Part shown: positions 1-8,622 of the stretch, in pieces
How positions within the stretch are numbered: the stretch's first letter is position 1
Layout: each line of letters begins with the position of its first letter
Origin: Sporosarcina cascadiensis
Lineage (GTDB): Bacteria; Bacillota; Bacilli; Bacillales_A; Planococcaceae
DNA: 64,000 nucleotides
Assembly (NCBI RefSeq): GCF_009650995.1
Contig: NZ_WHVV01000002.1
Coordinates: 86,108-150,107 of the forward strand
Direction: 5' to 3'
The notes under the pieces: generated by a model
What the model was told of the DNA's origin: nothing
The model's input: the letters and a program-made list of their open reading frames with translations, nothing else
Database searches by the model: none
Made by a program: the position numbers and the translations under genes

Positions 1-198
1 TACTTGAACAAAGCTAATGAACGGATCACTGCGCTGAATGCCACAATTCCCGAAGCAGACCTGTTGGCAATTCGTCCCGGTGAAGCATTGCTTGAAATGA
101 CACGTCTCAGTTATGGATTGAACGACCATCCTATGGAGTACACAAAGACTAAATACAGAAATGATCAATATCATTATCATATTGAATTAAAAAGATAG
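1..198 (+). CDS. GntR-family transcriptional regulator, C-terminal end (partial)
   Basis: The window opens inside this gene; the frame is open from base 1 to the TAG at 196-198, so only about 65 C-terminal residues are visible. The segment with PGEALLEMTRLSYGLNDHP followed by a YTKTKYRNDQYHYHIEL-type ending matches the end of a UTRA ligand-binding domain, the effector-sensing half of HutC-type GntR repressors. The DNA-binding half lies outside the window. It ends 15 bases before the aldolase gene on the same strand, so it probably regulates the aldolase-dehydrogenase operon. The ligand cannot be told from this fragment. Confidence 0.7.
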   Translation, partial: YLNKANERITALNATIPEADLLAIRPGEALLEMTRLSYGLNDHPMEYTKTKYRNDQYHYHIELKR

Positions 199-213
199 AG
201 AGGAGCATGTTAT

Positions 214-1104
214 ATGCCGTTTATTAATGGGAAGATTATGCTTGATCATGCGTTTCAAAATGGATACGGCGTAGGAGCTTTCAGCGCTCATAATGCTGAA
301 ACTGTTATAGCGATAATGGAGGCTGCTAAAGAAGAACAAGCGCCAATTATGATTCAGATCGGACAAAAGGTCATTCAAACATTAGGAATGGAGGCGTTAA
401 AAGGTCTTATCGATACTTACGAAAAAGAGTACAGCGTGCCAATTGCGATTCATCTCGACCATAGCCGAGAATTCGAGCAGACAATGTCAGCAGTTCAAAT
501 GGGCTTTCAATCTGTCATGTTTGATGGGTCAGGTCTTTCCTTTGAAGAAAATATAGAAATAACAAAAAAAGTAGTTGATGTTGCAAGAGCTCTTGGAATT
601 GGTTCAGAGGGCGAGATTGGAAAAATTGGCGGTACAGAAGATGATATTACAGTAGATGAGAAAGATGCACTGATTACAACAACTGAGGAAGCGGTGGCAT
701 TTGTAGAAGCGACAGATGTCGATTATCTGGCTGTGTCGATTGGAACCGCGCACGGCATGTATAAAGAGACACCGAATCTTCGTTTTGAGCGTTTGGAAGA
801 AATTGTTGCCGCTGTCAAACGTCCTGTAGTACTTCACGGTGGATCTGATATTCCGGATGAACAAGTACGGCGTGCAATCGGACTTGGAATTGCCAAAATC
901 AATGTGGATACTGAATTGCGTCAGGCGTTTACCAGAGGGATTCAGGAAGCATTAGAAGAGAATCCGGATGATATTGTTGTGGCTAGCACGCTTGGACGCG
1001 GTCGTTTGCGTATGAAAGAAAAAGTTCAGGAGAAGATTCGTGTGTTCGGCAGTCAAGGAAGAGCAGAAGAACTTTTAACGCACACAAAGGTCATTACCAA
1101 TTAA
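214..1104 (+). CDS. Class II fructose/tagatose-bisphosphate aldolase family protein
   Basis: This 296-residue protein is a zinc-dependent class II (ketose-bisphosphate) aldolase. Visible family motifs are HLDH at 80-83 (catalytic Asp82, zinc ligand His83), the EGEIGKIGG loop near 133, SIGTAHGMY with His180, and LHGGSD with His208, which are the expected metal-ligand positions. Start: ATG after GAGAGGAGC. It is the first complete gene of a cluster with the GntR/UTRA regulator and an aldehyde dehydrogenase. That suggests cleavage of a phosphorylated sugar or sugar acid to a C2 or C3 aldehyde that the next enzyme oxidises. The closest functional relatives are the GatY/KbaY/IolJ/FbaA class; the substrate is unknown. 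Confidence 0.85.
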   Translation: MPFINGKIMLDHAFQNGYGVGAFSAHNAETVIAIMEAAKEEQAPIMIQIGQKVIQTLGMEALKGLIDTYEKEYSVPIAIHLDHSREFEQTMSAVQMGFQSVMFDGSGLSFEENIEITKKVVDVARALGIGSEGEIGKIGGTEDDITVDEKDALITTTEEAVAFVEATDVDYLAVSIGTAHGMYKETPNLRFERLEEIVAAVKRPVVLHGGSDIPDEQVRRAIGLGIAKINVDTELRQAFTRGIQEALEENPDDIVVASTLGRGRLRMKEKVQEKIRVFGSQGRAEELLTHTKVITN

Positions 1105-1122
1105 CAGAGAGGATGACGATTA

Positions 1123-2556
1123 ATGGATAGCAAAACTTCAGTTCGTACTTATGGTTTGTATATCAACGGCGAGTGGCATGAAAAGTCTGTAAATAACGAT
1201 GTGTTTAATAAATATACGAAAGAAGTAATGGCAAGAACAGCCGTAGCGGAAGAGGAAGATGTAAATCTTGCTGTTAAATATGCAAAAGAGTCACTAAAAA
1301 CACCTTTCTCTCCATATGACCGATATACCGTGCTATTAAAAGCAGCAACTGCTTTGCGTGCCCGCCAAGATGAAATTGGTGAAATACTTGCGGGAGAAGT
1401 AGGTAAACCGTTAGCAGAATGTAAAGGGGAAGTAGAACGAGCTGCGCTGACTCTCGAAGTATCTGCTGAAGAGGCAAAACGAATACATGGGGAAGGAATA
1501 CCTGTGGAATCAGCGCCGGGGTCTGAACAACGTCAAGCATTTACAAGGCGTTTCCCAATCGGTGTTGTAGCAGCGATTACCCCTTTTAATGCGCCCTTAA
1601 ATCTTATGTGCCACAAAGTCGGACCAGCATTGGCTGCCGGAAACAGCGTAGTGCTTAAGCCGGCACAAACCACCCCTGTCAGCACTTTGATCTTTATTGA
1701 TATTATGGCGGAGGCGGGACTTCCAAAAGGCCGTTTGAATTTGATTACCGGCAGCGGCTCTACGGTCGGGGAGTGGCTGCTCAAAAATCAAGATGTGAAT
1801 ATGATTACTTTCACCGGAAGTCCATCTGTCGGGAAGTTTATTCGAGAGAGAGCAGGCCTTCGTAAGGTAGCACTGGAGCTCGGTAATAATTCTGCTACAA
1901 TCGTACACAAAGATGCAGATTTGGAAAAGTCAGCAACACTGGCTGCTCAGAAGAGTTTTAATAATGCCGGACAAGTGTGTATCTCTGTTCAACGAGTGTA
2001 TGTTCACGAAGATATTTATGAACCATTTCTGGTAAAAATGAAAGAAGAAACAGAGAAATTGATTCTGGGTGATCCAATGGATGAAGCTACCGATATTGGT
2101 CCCATGATTGCTGAGAGTGAAGCTGTACGTGTTGAGAACTGGGTAAACGAAGCAGCTGGGCAGGGCGCGACAGTGGAAACGGGCGGTAAACGCGACGGAG
2201 CCTTCTATCAACCTACGATTCTTACTAATGTGAATGATGATATGAAAGTATGCAGGCAAGAGATTTTTGGACCGGTTGTCGTGGTAAGTACTTACCGTTC
2301 TGAAGATGACGTTATTGCTCGTGTGAATGATTCTGAATTTGGTCTCCAGGCAGGATTATTCACAAATGATCTGGCATTTACTATGAAGGCGATCAATGAA
2401 ATTCATGTAGGCGGATTAATCATTAATGATACTTCTGGGTACCGTGTTGACCATATGCCGTATGGTGGTGTGAAAAATAGTGGAACAGGTAAAGAAGGTC
2501 CCCGCTATGCAATCGAAGAAATGACGGAAGAAAAGATTATTGTTTTTAACGGATGA
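1123..2556 (+). CDS. Aldehyde dehydrogenase family protein (NAD(P)-dependent)
   Basis: A 477-residue ALDH-superfamily enzyme of normal length. The Rossmann and substrate regions are intact: PFNAPLNL near 155, the FTGSPSVGK cofactor loop, catalytic Glu252 in LELGNN, and nucleophile Cys286 in GQVCIS. The GQVCISVQRVYV block resembles lactaldehyde, succinate-semialdehyde and phosphonoacetaldehyde dehydrogenases, so a small polar aldehyde is a reasonable substrate guess. The gene starts 18 bases after the aldolase, with GAGAGGATGA as ribosome binding site, and is followed by a clear terminator. It therefore probably works on the product of the aldolase. Confidence 0.85.
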   Translation: MDSKTSVRTYGLYINGEWHEKSVNNDVFNKYTKEVMARTAVAEEEDVNLAVKYAKESLKTPFSPYDRYTVLLKAATALRARQDEIGEILAGEVGKPLAECKGEVERAALTLEVSAEEAKRIHGEGIPVESAPGSEQRQAFTRRFPIGVVAAITPFNAPLNLMCHKVGPALAAGNSVVLKPAQTTPVSTLIFIDIMAEAGLPKGRLNLITGSGSTVGEWLLKNQDVNMITFTGSPSVGKFIRERAGLRKVALELGNNSATIVHKDADLEKSATLAAQKSFNNAGQVCISVQRVYVHEDIYEPFLVKMKEETEKLILGDPMDEATDIGPMIAESEAVRVENWVNEAAGQGATVETGGKRDGAFYQPTILTNVNDDMKVCRQEIFGPVVVVSTYRSEDDVIARVNDSEFGLQAGLFTNDLAFTMKAINEIHVGGLIINDTSGYRVDHMPYGGVKNSGTGKEGPRYAIEEMTEEKIIVFNG

Positions 2557-2564
2557 ATGAAGAG

Positions 2565-2592
2565 GGGATCCAGATTGTTGGATCCCTTTTTT
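2565..2592 (+). terminator. Rho-independent terminator
   Basis: GGGATCC (2565-2571) pairs with GGATCCC (2580-2586), followed by six T. It closes the aldolase-dehydrogenase operon and separates it from the permease gene. Confidence 0.85.
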
Positions 2593-2630
2593 AATAAATT
2601 GTACACCCTTAAAACTGAAGGAGAATGGGT

Positions 2631-3539
2631 ATGTCGATCGTCATAATACTATTGCCGATCTTTTTTGTGTTTAGCATCGGTTATATTGCACAAAGATTTC
2701 TAAAGCTTGAGACAAAAGTTATTTCTAATCTGGCATTGTATGTTTTTGTACCGTTTCTTGTGTTTAGAACATTTTATGAACAAGAAATTGATTATTCATT
2801 TGGATATCTTGCCATCTATATGCTGGCACTCAGCTTAACATTGATTGCCGTTGTAAGCATATTATCCAGACTATACGGGTTCACTGAGACTGAACGATGC
2901 GGGCTTGTCCTGTCAAGCGCTTTCATGAATAATGGAAACTATGGAACACCGCTGGTTCTTTTTCTGTTTGGTGCTGCAGGTATGGAGACAGCTGTCATAT
3001 TGATGGTGCTTCAACAATTGCTAATGAGCACGCTAGGTGTGTATTATGCCGCAAAGGGAAGTCCCGACCACGATGGAATGAGAGCAGCTCTAAGGGCTGT
3101 TAGAAGAATGCCGATGGTTTATGGCGCGATTGCGGGTATGGTTTTTCATTGGTTACATATTCCAATTGGTGCGGCTGCAAGCGGCGTAGATTTAATAGCA
3201 GATGCAGCGATTCCTATAATTATGGTGACATTGGGAATGCAACTTTGCAATATAGAAGTAAAGTCAGTTGATTGGCAAAAACTTTCTACTGCTCTGTCTC
3301 TGAAACTTGCGGTCGCACCACTTATCGCAGCTGTTCTAGTTCTGTTTATGCCGGTAGATACAATGACAAAACAAATTATGATAATCATGGCGGCAACCCC
3401 CACAGCAGCAAATACAACGATGTATGCAATTCAATTTCAGACCGAACCCCAAAATGTTTCAAGTGCAACACTGGTTTCGACCATTTTGAGTCTGGTTACA
3501 ATGCCGGTTGTGATTTATGTAGCTATGACGTATGTATAA
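2631..3539 (+). CDS. AEC family (auxin efflux carrier-like) transporter
   Basis: About 302 residues and strongly hydrophobic, with around ten membrane spans, in the pattern of the AEC (PF03547) family: an N-terminal FFVFSIGYIAQR span, a conserved NNGNYGTPL segment near 105, and a C-terminal half with AATPTAANTTMYA. These carriers export or import small organic anions such as malate or malonate in bacteria. The start is placed at the second ATG (2631): GAAGGAG at 2617-2623 is 7 bases before it but only 1 base before the ATG at 2625. It follows the terminator of the aldolase operon and may move its substrate or product; that link is inference. Confidence 0.8.
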   Translation: MSIVIILLPIFFVFSIGYIAQRFLKLETKVISNLALYVFVPFLVFRTFYEQEIDYSFGYLAIYMLALSLTLIAVVSILSRLYGFTETERCGLVLSSAFMNNGNYGTPLVLFLFGAAGMETAVILMVLQQLLMSTLGVYYAAKGSPDHDGMRAALRAVRRMPMVYGAIAGMVFHWLHIPIGAAASGVDLIADAAIPIIMVTLGMQLCNIEVKSVDWQKLSTALSLKLAVAPLIAAVLVLFMPVDTMTKQIMIIMAATPTAANTTMYAIQFQTEPQNVSSATLVSTILSLVTMPVVIYVAMTYV

Positions 3540-3596
3540 TGACTTTATAGAAACAGATTAGAAACCTGATGTATATACAAGCATGAATTATAGGAA

Positions 3597-3646
3597 GATT
3601 GGCCGGGAAGTCATATATCATGATTTCCGGGGCGGTCTTTTTTTAT
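3597..3646 (+). terminator. Probable terminator after AEC transporter
   Basis: An imperfect hairpin pairs CCGGGAA with TTTCCGG, flanked by a G-U rich outer stem, and is followed by a run of eight T. Confidence 0.55.
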
Positions 3647-3790
3647 TTGAATGAAATGCTTTGAATTGTTGTAAAACTCGGTTACATTATTAACATGTTA
3701 GCCGGACGGAATAAACGGCTGCCGAGAGTGCGTGCTTAGTAGTTTGTAACTCAGATAAATGAATTTCATAAACGAAAAGAAGGAGGATAT

Positions 3791-4432
3791 ATGACACTAA
3801 ATAATTTTATGAAGCATAACTTCCCCGGACTGGAGCTCAAGTCGCCACTGTTTTACTCATGGGATGCAGGAATCCGGTTCGAACTTGGGGTGAACGAGAG
3901 CTCTGTCAGTATTCATGAGAATCCATTGTATTTACAAGGGGTCTATCGGCGGGCAATCGATTTATTTGAAGCCTTGCACTCTCCGGAAGATGAGCTCTAT
4001 CTTGTGGTCGATGTTCATGATTACGGAAATGTGGCGGCTTTGCAGAGGAAGCTGAATATCTTCGCGAAGTATGTAAAAGAAAATTCGGTCTTGATCCGGC
4101 TTCGGCACGAGAACCGGCCGTACATTTATCCGGAAGACGATGAAGATGCGACTTACCGTACACATCGGTTCAGTCTTGCATGCCGGCGTGCGGATTTCCG
4201 GTACGCGGCACTGTTGAAGGCCATTTGCAATCAGGATATGGGAATAAGGCCGATTATTCACCAGTCTGTCTATTTTATTAATGAAACAAAAGGAACGATC
4301 TACTATGTCTACGATGACAGAGGCTGTGATTTGCTGGGTGTGAACTCGGAAGCAATTCAATGGATGTATGAAGAATTCAATGAATGGATTTTAGATTATG
4401 ACCGCCCGAAAATCGATGAAGTGTTCATTTGA
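3791..4432 (+). CDS. DUF3885 domain-containing protein
   Basis: A 213-residue soluble protein preceded by an excellent AAGGAGGATAT ribosome binding site. It has the layout I associate with the DUF3885 family: an N-terminal FPGLELKSPLFYSWDAGIRF segment, a central RRAIDLFEALHSPEDELYLV block, and a YEEFNEWILDYDRPKID ending. The function of the family is not known to me. There are no signal peptide or membrane segments. It stands alone, with a structured repeat immediately after the stop. Confidence 0.7.
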   Translation: MTLNNFMKHNFPGLELKSPLFYSWDAGIRFELGVNESSVSIHENPLYLQGVYRRAIDLFEALHSPEDELYLVVDVHDYGNVAALQRKLNIFAKYVKENSVLIRLRHENRPYIYPEDDEDATYRTHRFSLACRRADFRYAALLKAICNQDMGIRPIIHQSVYFINETKGTIYYVYDDRGCDLLGVNSEAIQWMYEEFNEWILDYDRPKIDEVFI

Positions 4433-4433
4433 T

Positions 4434-4551
4434 GGTGCCTGTGTGCCAAACAATCGTGTATGTTTCAATATTCACGATTACTCAAACAAACAGGAATGTT
4501 CGAACTTTCATGTTTGTTTCGTACACAGGCACCGCAAAAGGCACCGCAAAA
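4434..4551. repeat. Three-arm inverted-repeat element with short tandem tail
   Basis: An 11-bp perfect outer stem, GGTGCCTGTGT (4434-4444) with ACACAGGCACC (4523-4533), encloses two inner hairpins: AATCGTG/CACGATT (4452-4458, 4473-4479) and AAACAAACA/TGTTTGTTT (4484-4492, 4511-4519). This predicts a three-way junction. The 12-base unit GGCACCGCAAAA then occurs twice in tandem (4528-4551). It begins 1 base after the DUF3885 stop. Confidence 0.75.
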
Positions 4552-4573
4552 CAACTGACAGGGGGAAATTGTA

Positions 4574-5020
4574 ATGGAAGCATATCAGGCTACGATTAAG
4601 GATATAGAAGGTGTATCAAATTTATTTAATTCATACCGTGTGTTCTATGACCAGCCGTCAGACGCAGAGGGCGCAAGAAAGTATATAAAAGAACGTCTAG
4701 AAAATGAAGAATCGGTAATATTTGTTGTGAAGCACAAGGAAAAGTACGCTGGTTTCACCCAGTTGTATCCCGTCTTTTCATCCATCTCGATGAAAAAAGC
4801 ATGGATATTGAATGATATGTTCGTTGATCAGGAAGCCCGAAAACTGGGAATAGGACAATTGCTTTTACAGAAGGCGGAAGAATATGCCAGTAAAACGGGT
4901 GCAAAAAGTATTGCGCTGGAGACCGCACCGGATAATTATGGCGCTCAAAAACTATATGAGAAAAATGGTTATGTACGAGACACACAATTTTATCATTATG
5001 AATTAAATTTGACTGAATAA
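4574..5020 (+). CDS. GNAT family N-acetyltransferase
   Basis: A 148-residue single-domain GCN5-related acetyltransferase. Motif A is visible as the VDQEARKLGIGQLLLQKAEE segment (acetyl-CoA pyrophosphate loop, near residues 85-105), followed by SIALETAPDN and the motif B-like YGAQKLYEKNGY at about 115-127. The substrate cannot be predicted. The ribosome binding site is GGGGGA before ATG. It is monocistronic, between two hairpin elements. Confidence 0.8.
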   Translation: MEAYQATIKDIEGVSNLFNSYRVFYDQPSDAEGARKYIKERLENEESVIFVVKHKEKYAGFTQLYPVFSSISMKKAWILNDMFVDQEARKLGIGQLLLQKAEEYASKTGAKSIALETAPDNYGAQKLYEKNGYVRDTQFYHYELNLTE

Positions 5021-5077
5021 CTGTTTTACCCGTTCTTCTGTTAATCGGGTCAATTAGCTGAATAAAGTTTGCGCCGA

Positions 5078-5134
5078 AATCGGGCTATTTAACGAAATTA
5101 GAGTTCATAACTATTTTCGCTAAATAGCCCGATT
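5078..5134. repeat. Long inverted repeat (20-bp arms)
   Basis: The arm at 5078-5097 (AATCGGGCTATTTAACGAAA) pairs with 5115-5134 with one mismatch, around a 17-base loop. There is no T-run. It lies between the GNAT gene and the MerR gene. It could act as an RNA hairpin terminator or be a REP-like element. Confidence 0.7.
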
Positions 5135-5147
5135 ATGATAATTTAAC

Positions 5148-5178
5148 TTGCTTCCTCCGTAACGTCATAGGCTAAACT
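5148..5178 (+). promoter_or_regulatory. Putative MerR-type promoter with 19-bp spacer
   Basis: TTGCTT (5148-5153) and TAAACT (5173-5178) are separated by 19 bases. The spacer contains CCT-CCGTAACG-TCAT-AGG, a partial dyad similar to the operator layout used by MerR-family activators, and it lies directly upstream of a merR gene. Confidence 0.4.
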
Positions 5179-5212
5179 TAAATTATACCAATATTGATGG
5201 AGGGATCATTTT

Positions 5213-6001
5213 ATGGAAAGTCAAAAACATGTTTTTACAATTGGTGAATTTGGAAAGCGTACAACAACAACTGTAAGGACATTAAGATTTTATGAAGAAT
5301 TAGGATTACTAATACCAGCAAAGCAAAATAATTCTGGTCACAGGCTGTATGGATTTGAAGATTTAGCGAAACTACAGCAAATTCAATCCTTAAAATTTTT
5401 AGGTTACTCATTACAAGAAATCAAAGATTTAATTGATAATGGCTCTACTGTTCCAAAACAATTTGAAATGTCTTTATCTTGGCAACACATATTACTAACA
5501 GAAAAAAGGAAAGAATTAAATCATGCTATTGAAGCGGTCGAGCATGTACAATTTCTTTTGAGAGAAGGGAAGCCAATCACATGGCTAGTTTTAAGTTCAC
5601 TTCTTTTCAAGATGGAAAATGAACAAGAACAGATAGAGTGGTTAAAAGAACACTGCTCAGAAGAAGTTGCTGAACAATACTCATCGCTTCCGAAAGAACA
5701 GCGACATCAAGTGGATATAGAGATGCTAGACTGGTTGTCAACATTGAAGAAAGTGATGAGTGAGGGAGCCAGCCCACAATCGCCTGAAGCATTTAATGTG
5801 GCCGTAAAGTTATCAGAAATTGCAATGAAACATGCAGATAACAAAGAGGAATTGCTTAAACAAATGCAAGAAGTACAAGCGTCAATGAAACCTGATATAG
5901 CTAATTTTAATTTCCCTACTATTTTGACACCGGAAGAAGAAGCGTTTTTAGAGGAAATAGGAAAGTCGATTAAAGCTTCATATAATCAAGATGGAAAATA
6001 G
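5213..6001 (+). CDS. MerR family transcriptional regulator
   Basis: 262 residues. The N-terminal 75 residues form a winged-helix MerR domain (FTIGEFGKRTTTTVRTLRF, then GHRLYGFEDLAKLQQI). A dimerisation coiled coil follows (about 78-120), then a C-terminal helical region of about 140 residues similar in size to TipAS-type or other drug-sensing domains. The start is the ATG after GGAGGGATCATTTT. A promoter with the atypical 19-bp MerR spacer lies just upstream, so autoregulation is likely. The gene is visibly more AT-rich than most of the window, as is the following MutS-like gene, which hints at shared horizontal origin. Confidence 0.85.
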   Translation: MESQKHVFTIGEFGKRTTTTVRTLRFYEELGLLIPAKQNNSGHRLYGFEDLAKLQQIQSLKFLGYSLQEIKDLIDNGSTVPKQFEMSLSWQHILLTEKRKELNHAIEAVEHVQFLLREGKPITWLVLSSLLFKMENEQEQIEWLKEHCSEEVAEQYSSLPKEQRHQVDIEMLDWLSTLKKVMSEGASPQSPEAFNVAVKLSEIAMKHADNKEELLKQMQEVQASMKPDIANFNFPTILTPEEEAFLEEIGKSIKASYNQDGK

Positions 6002-6142
6002 GATATAAGCAAAATAAAGCCCTCTCATAGAAAGTCTGATTATGAGACACAGTACAACTCCTCTTTTTCATTATTCCAATGGAGTCAGTAGAGGTTTTGT
6101 AGAGACGGCCCTTGTAAAAGGACAGAAAGAAAGGATGCTATT

Positions 6143-7867
6143 ATGGAAAGTCCAGTTATATTAGTTACTATAATTTCTTTCTTTATCATCATTACTTATC
6201 TCTTTCTAACTGGGAATCGTCAGAAATTAAAACAGTTACGAAAAGAGTGGGAAAGCGAGACTTATACTGCTATAAGGGAAGACGCCAATTCCATTTCCTC
6301 GTACTGGGATAACAAAAAAAACTTTACAGACTGTTATGCAGGTGTGGATCAGCTGACATGGGATGACTTAGCGATGCAAGAGATATTTGAAAAACTAAAC
6401 TATACAAAGTCCAGCTTAGGTTCGGAGTACTTATTTAATCAATTGAGAGATATAGATCCGAAAATTGTAGATGTTACTGAAAAAGAAGAACTATATACAT
6501 TGCTTGCGAATGACCATATTTTAAGAGAGAAAGTGCTTTTAATTTTATCAAATCTAGGAAAACGAAATTATGCAGATACATCCTCATATTTTTATAAATT
6601 CAATGGCTCTAAGATTAAAAATGATTATATATATATCATTCTTTCTTGCTTACCGATTTTGTCGATTATCTTTATGTTCTTTAATTTAAAGTATGGAGCA
6701 GTCAGTCTCTTCAGTTCATTTGTAATAAATTTAGTGATATATTATCGGAATAAAACACTGTTGGAAAATGACTTGCATTCAATTACATATGCGGCTGCCA
6801 TTGTAAATACAGGAAAAAGTCTAGCTTCTGTTCAACATCCAAGATTCATTATATATAAGGATATTTTCAAAGGAGAAGGAAAAGGCTTAAAAGTAACTTC
6901 TTTCTGGGGTAGAGTATTATCGATTGGCGGCAACAGGGGCGGGGACTTCGATGTGTTGTATGAATACTTTCGGATTATATTTTTACTGGACTTTATTGCT
7001 TACAATCAAATTGTTAAAACGCTGTTTACATATCGTGAGGCGTACCAGCAATTATGGGAATCAATTGGCGAACTTGATGCGGCGATTGCAGTCGCATTTT
7101 ATCGGAAGAGGCTTTCACTATACACGACTCCTAAGTTTGTAGAAGAAGAAGAGCTGTTATTTGAAGACTTGGCACATCCACTTCTTGATAATCCAATAAC
7201 GAATTCTTCAAGGTTTGGTAAATGTGTACTTATTACAGGTTCTAATGCTTCAGGGAAATCGACATACATTAAAGCTATAGCTATTAACGCTATTTTGGCG
7301 CAAACTATTAACACTGTATTGGCTAAAAGTTGGACAATGAAACCAAGTTATATTGTCACATCCATGGCAATTCAGGACAATGTATTGCGTGGAGATAGTT
7401 ATTTTATTGCAGAAATTAAATCCCTAAAAAGAATAATTAGGCTTAGTGAAGAAAAGAAACCTATAATCTCATTTATTGACGAGATATTAAAAGGAACAAA
7501 TACTGTCGAGAGAATTTCAGCATCAGCTGCGATAATGGAGTGGCTATCTGTAAATCAAGGCATGATTATCATTGCTTCACACGATATTGAGCTAACAGAA
7601 ATTGCAAAGGGGGTGTATCGAAATTATCACTTCAGAGAATCGATTGAAAACAATAAAGTGTCATTTGATTATAAAGTTCACAATGGGCCTTCGATAACCA
7701 GGAATGCCATTAAACTGTTGGAGGTACTTGATTATCCAAAAAGCGTTACTGTTCAAGCGAATCAATTGGCCCAGCATTTCACTGAGGTGCATGAATGGAA
7801 TAGGCTCAGTAGTAGGGCTATCCTTGAGAATACTGAATTCAACGGTTTCATACCGCAATCTCGCTAA
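6143..7867 (+). CDS. Membrane-anchored MutS-like ATPase
   Basis: 574 residues. The C-terminal third is a MutS-type ABC ATPase: Walker A GSNASGKST at about 365-373, Walker B ISFIDEILKGTNT near 445, and a downstream ASHD switch. There is no MutS mismatch-recognition N-terminus. Instead there is an N-terminal membrane span (residues 5-24) and a second hydrophobic pair at about 165-205, typical of the membrane MutS-related subgroup found in Firmicutes. A role in mismatch repair is doubtful; the function of this subgroup is unknown to me. The gene is AT-rich, has its own AAAGGATG ribosome binding site, and follows the MerR gene at 141 bases. Confidence 0.8.
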   Translation: MESPVILVTIISFFIIITYLFLTGNRQKLKQLRKEWESETYTAIREDANSISSYWDNKKNFTDCYAGVDQLTWDDLAMQEIFEKLNYTKSSLGSEYLFNQLRDIDPKIVDVTEKEELYTLLANDHILREKVLLILSNLGKRNYADTSSYFYKFNGSKIKNDYIYIILSCLPILSIIFMFFNLKYGAVSLFSSFVINLVIYYRNKTLLENDLHSITYAAAIVNTGKSLASVQHPRFIIYKDIFKGEGKGLKVTSFWGRVLSIGGNRGGDFDVLYEYFRIIFLLDFIAYNQIVKTLFTYREAYQQLWESIGELDAAIAVAFYRKRLSLYTTPKFVEEEELLFEDLAHPLLDNPITNSSRFGKCVLITGSNASGKSTYIKAIAINAILAQTINTVLAKSWTMKPSYIVTSMAIQDNVLRGDSYFIAEIKSLKRIIRLSEEKKPIISFIDEILKGTNTVERISASAAIMEWLSVNQGMIIIASHDIELTEIAKGVYRNYHFRESIENNKVSFDYKVHNGPSITRNAIKLLEVLDYPKSVTVQANQLAQHFTEVHEWNRLSSRAILENTEFNGFIPQSR

Positions 7868-8108
7868 CTTGCACGTTTTCTGATTGAAACCTGTAATTGA
7901 AGAGGCGGGCAATGATACGAACACAGGATTTTTTTGTACTTCAGTATGGAAAAATACGGATATGGATAATTATGTATATTGAGATCAGGAAGGTTGCAAG
8001 CGTGTCATAGGAAGAAGTAAAAAACTTTTAGTCGATCAAATTGCACAGGAACTGAATCCTGCTTTCATCTTACTAGGAAGAAATAATATAAATCCGAGGT
8101 GCATATCT

Positions 8109-8447
8109 ATGCAATGTTTTTGCGAAGAAGAAGTGTTTTATTTAAAGGTCGAAGGTGACACCGGTGCTGATGCAGTCTGGTGTGACGAATGCGGCAGCAA
8201 TCTGGATATAGCCGATGTTCCCGCGTCAGATGAATTAAAATTCGGGCTGACCGGCTGGGTGCGGATGTACGGAAACTGGATGGATTGGGAACAGGATCTG
8301 CTGCTTGCCGGCGGAGTGGAGAAGGAAGAGGCTCATAATGAACAGGGTGAAATTCTGGCTCGGCGCCTGCAAGAGGAATTAACAGGCTATCGTGTAAGGT
8401 TTTCGCCGTCTTCGTCAGCTAAAATGTATGCCGGGTTTATTTCTTGA
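8109..8447 (+). CDS. Hypothetical small zinc-ribbon-like protein
   Basis: 112 residues beginning MQCFCEEEVFYLKV, with a second pair VWCDECGSN near residue 24. The CxC and CxxC pairs suggest one bound zinc at the N-terminus. The remainder is acidic and predicted helical, ending in a VRFSPSSSAKMYAGF strand. I recall similar short Bacillales proteins but know no function. The ribosome binding site CCGAGGTG lies 6-8 bases upstream. The 240 bases before it hold no recognisable gene. Confidence 0.55.
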   Translation: MQCFCEEEVFYLKVEGDTGADAVWCDECGSNLDIADVPASDELKFGLTGWVRMYGNWMDWEQDLLLAGGVEKEEAHNEQGEILARRLQEELTGYRVRFSPSSSAKMYAGFIS

Positions 8448-8622
8448 CCGGCCAAATTCAGCACCACTAATTCCTAGTTTACTGTATATTGTTACCCCGC
8501 GATATAGTCTGTACATATTCATCGCGTCAAAAAACCTTCAAATTATTACTTTTCCCCTGTAACCAAACTAAAAAAATTCAGTCTACTCTCATAACCATAC
8601 AAAAAGAGAGAGGATGAACACG

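Noticed and set aside
7983..8108. In-frame extension upstream of the 112-residue protein that reads like protein (RVIGRSKKLLVDQIAQELNP)
   Set aside because: There is no start codon before the stop at 7980-7982. The ATG at 8109 has its own ribosome binding site. It may be a gene remnant but the evidence is too thin.
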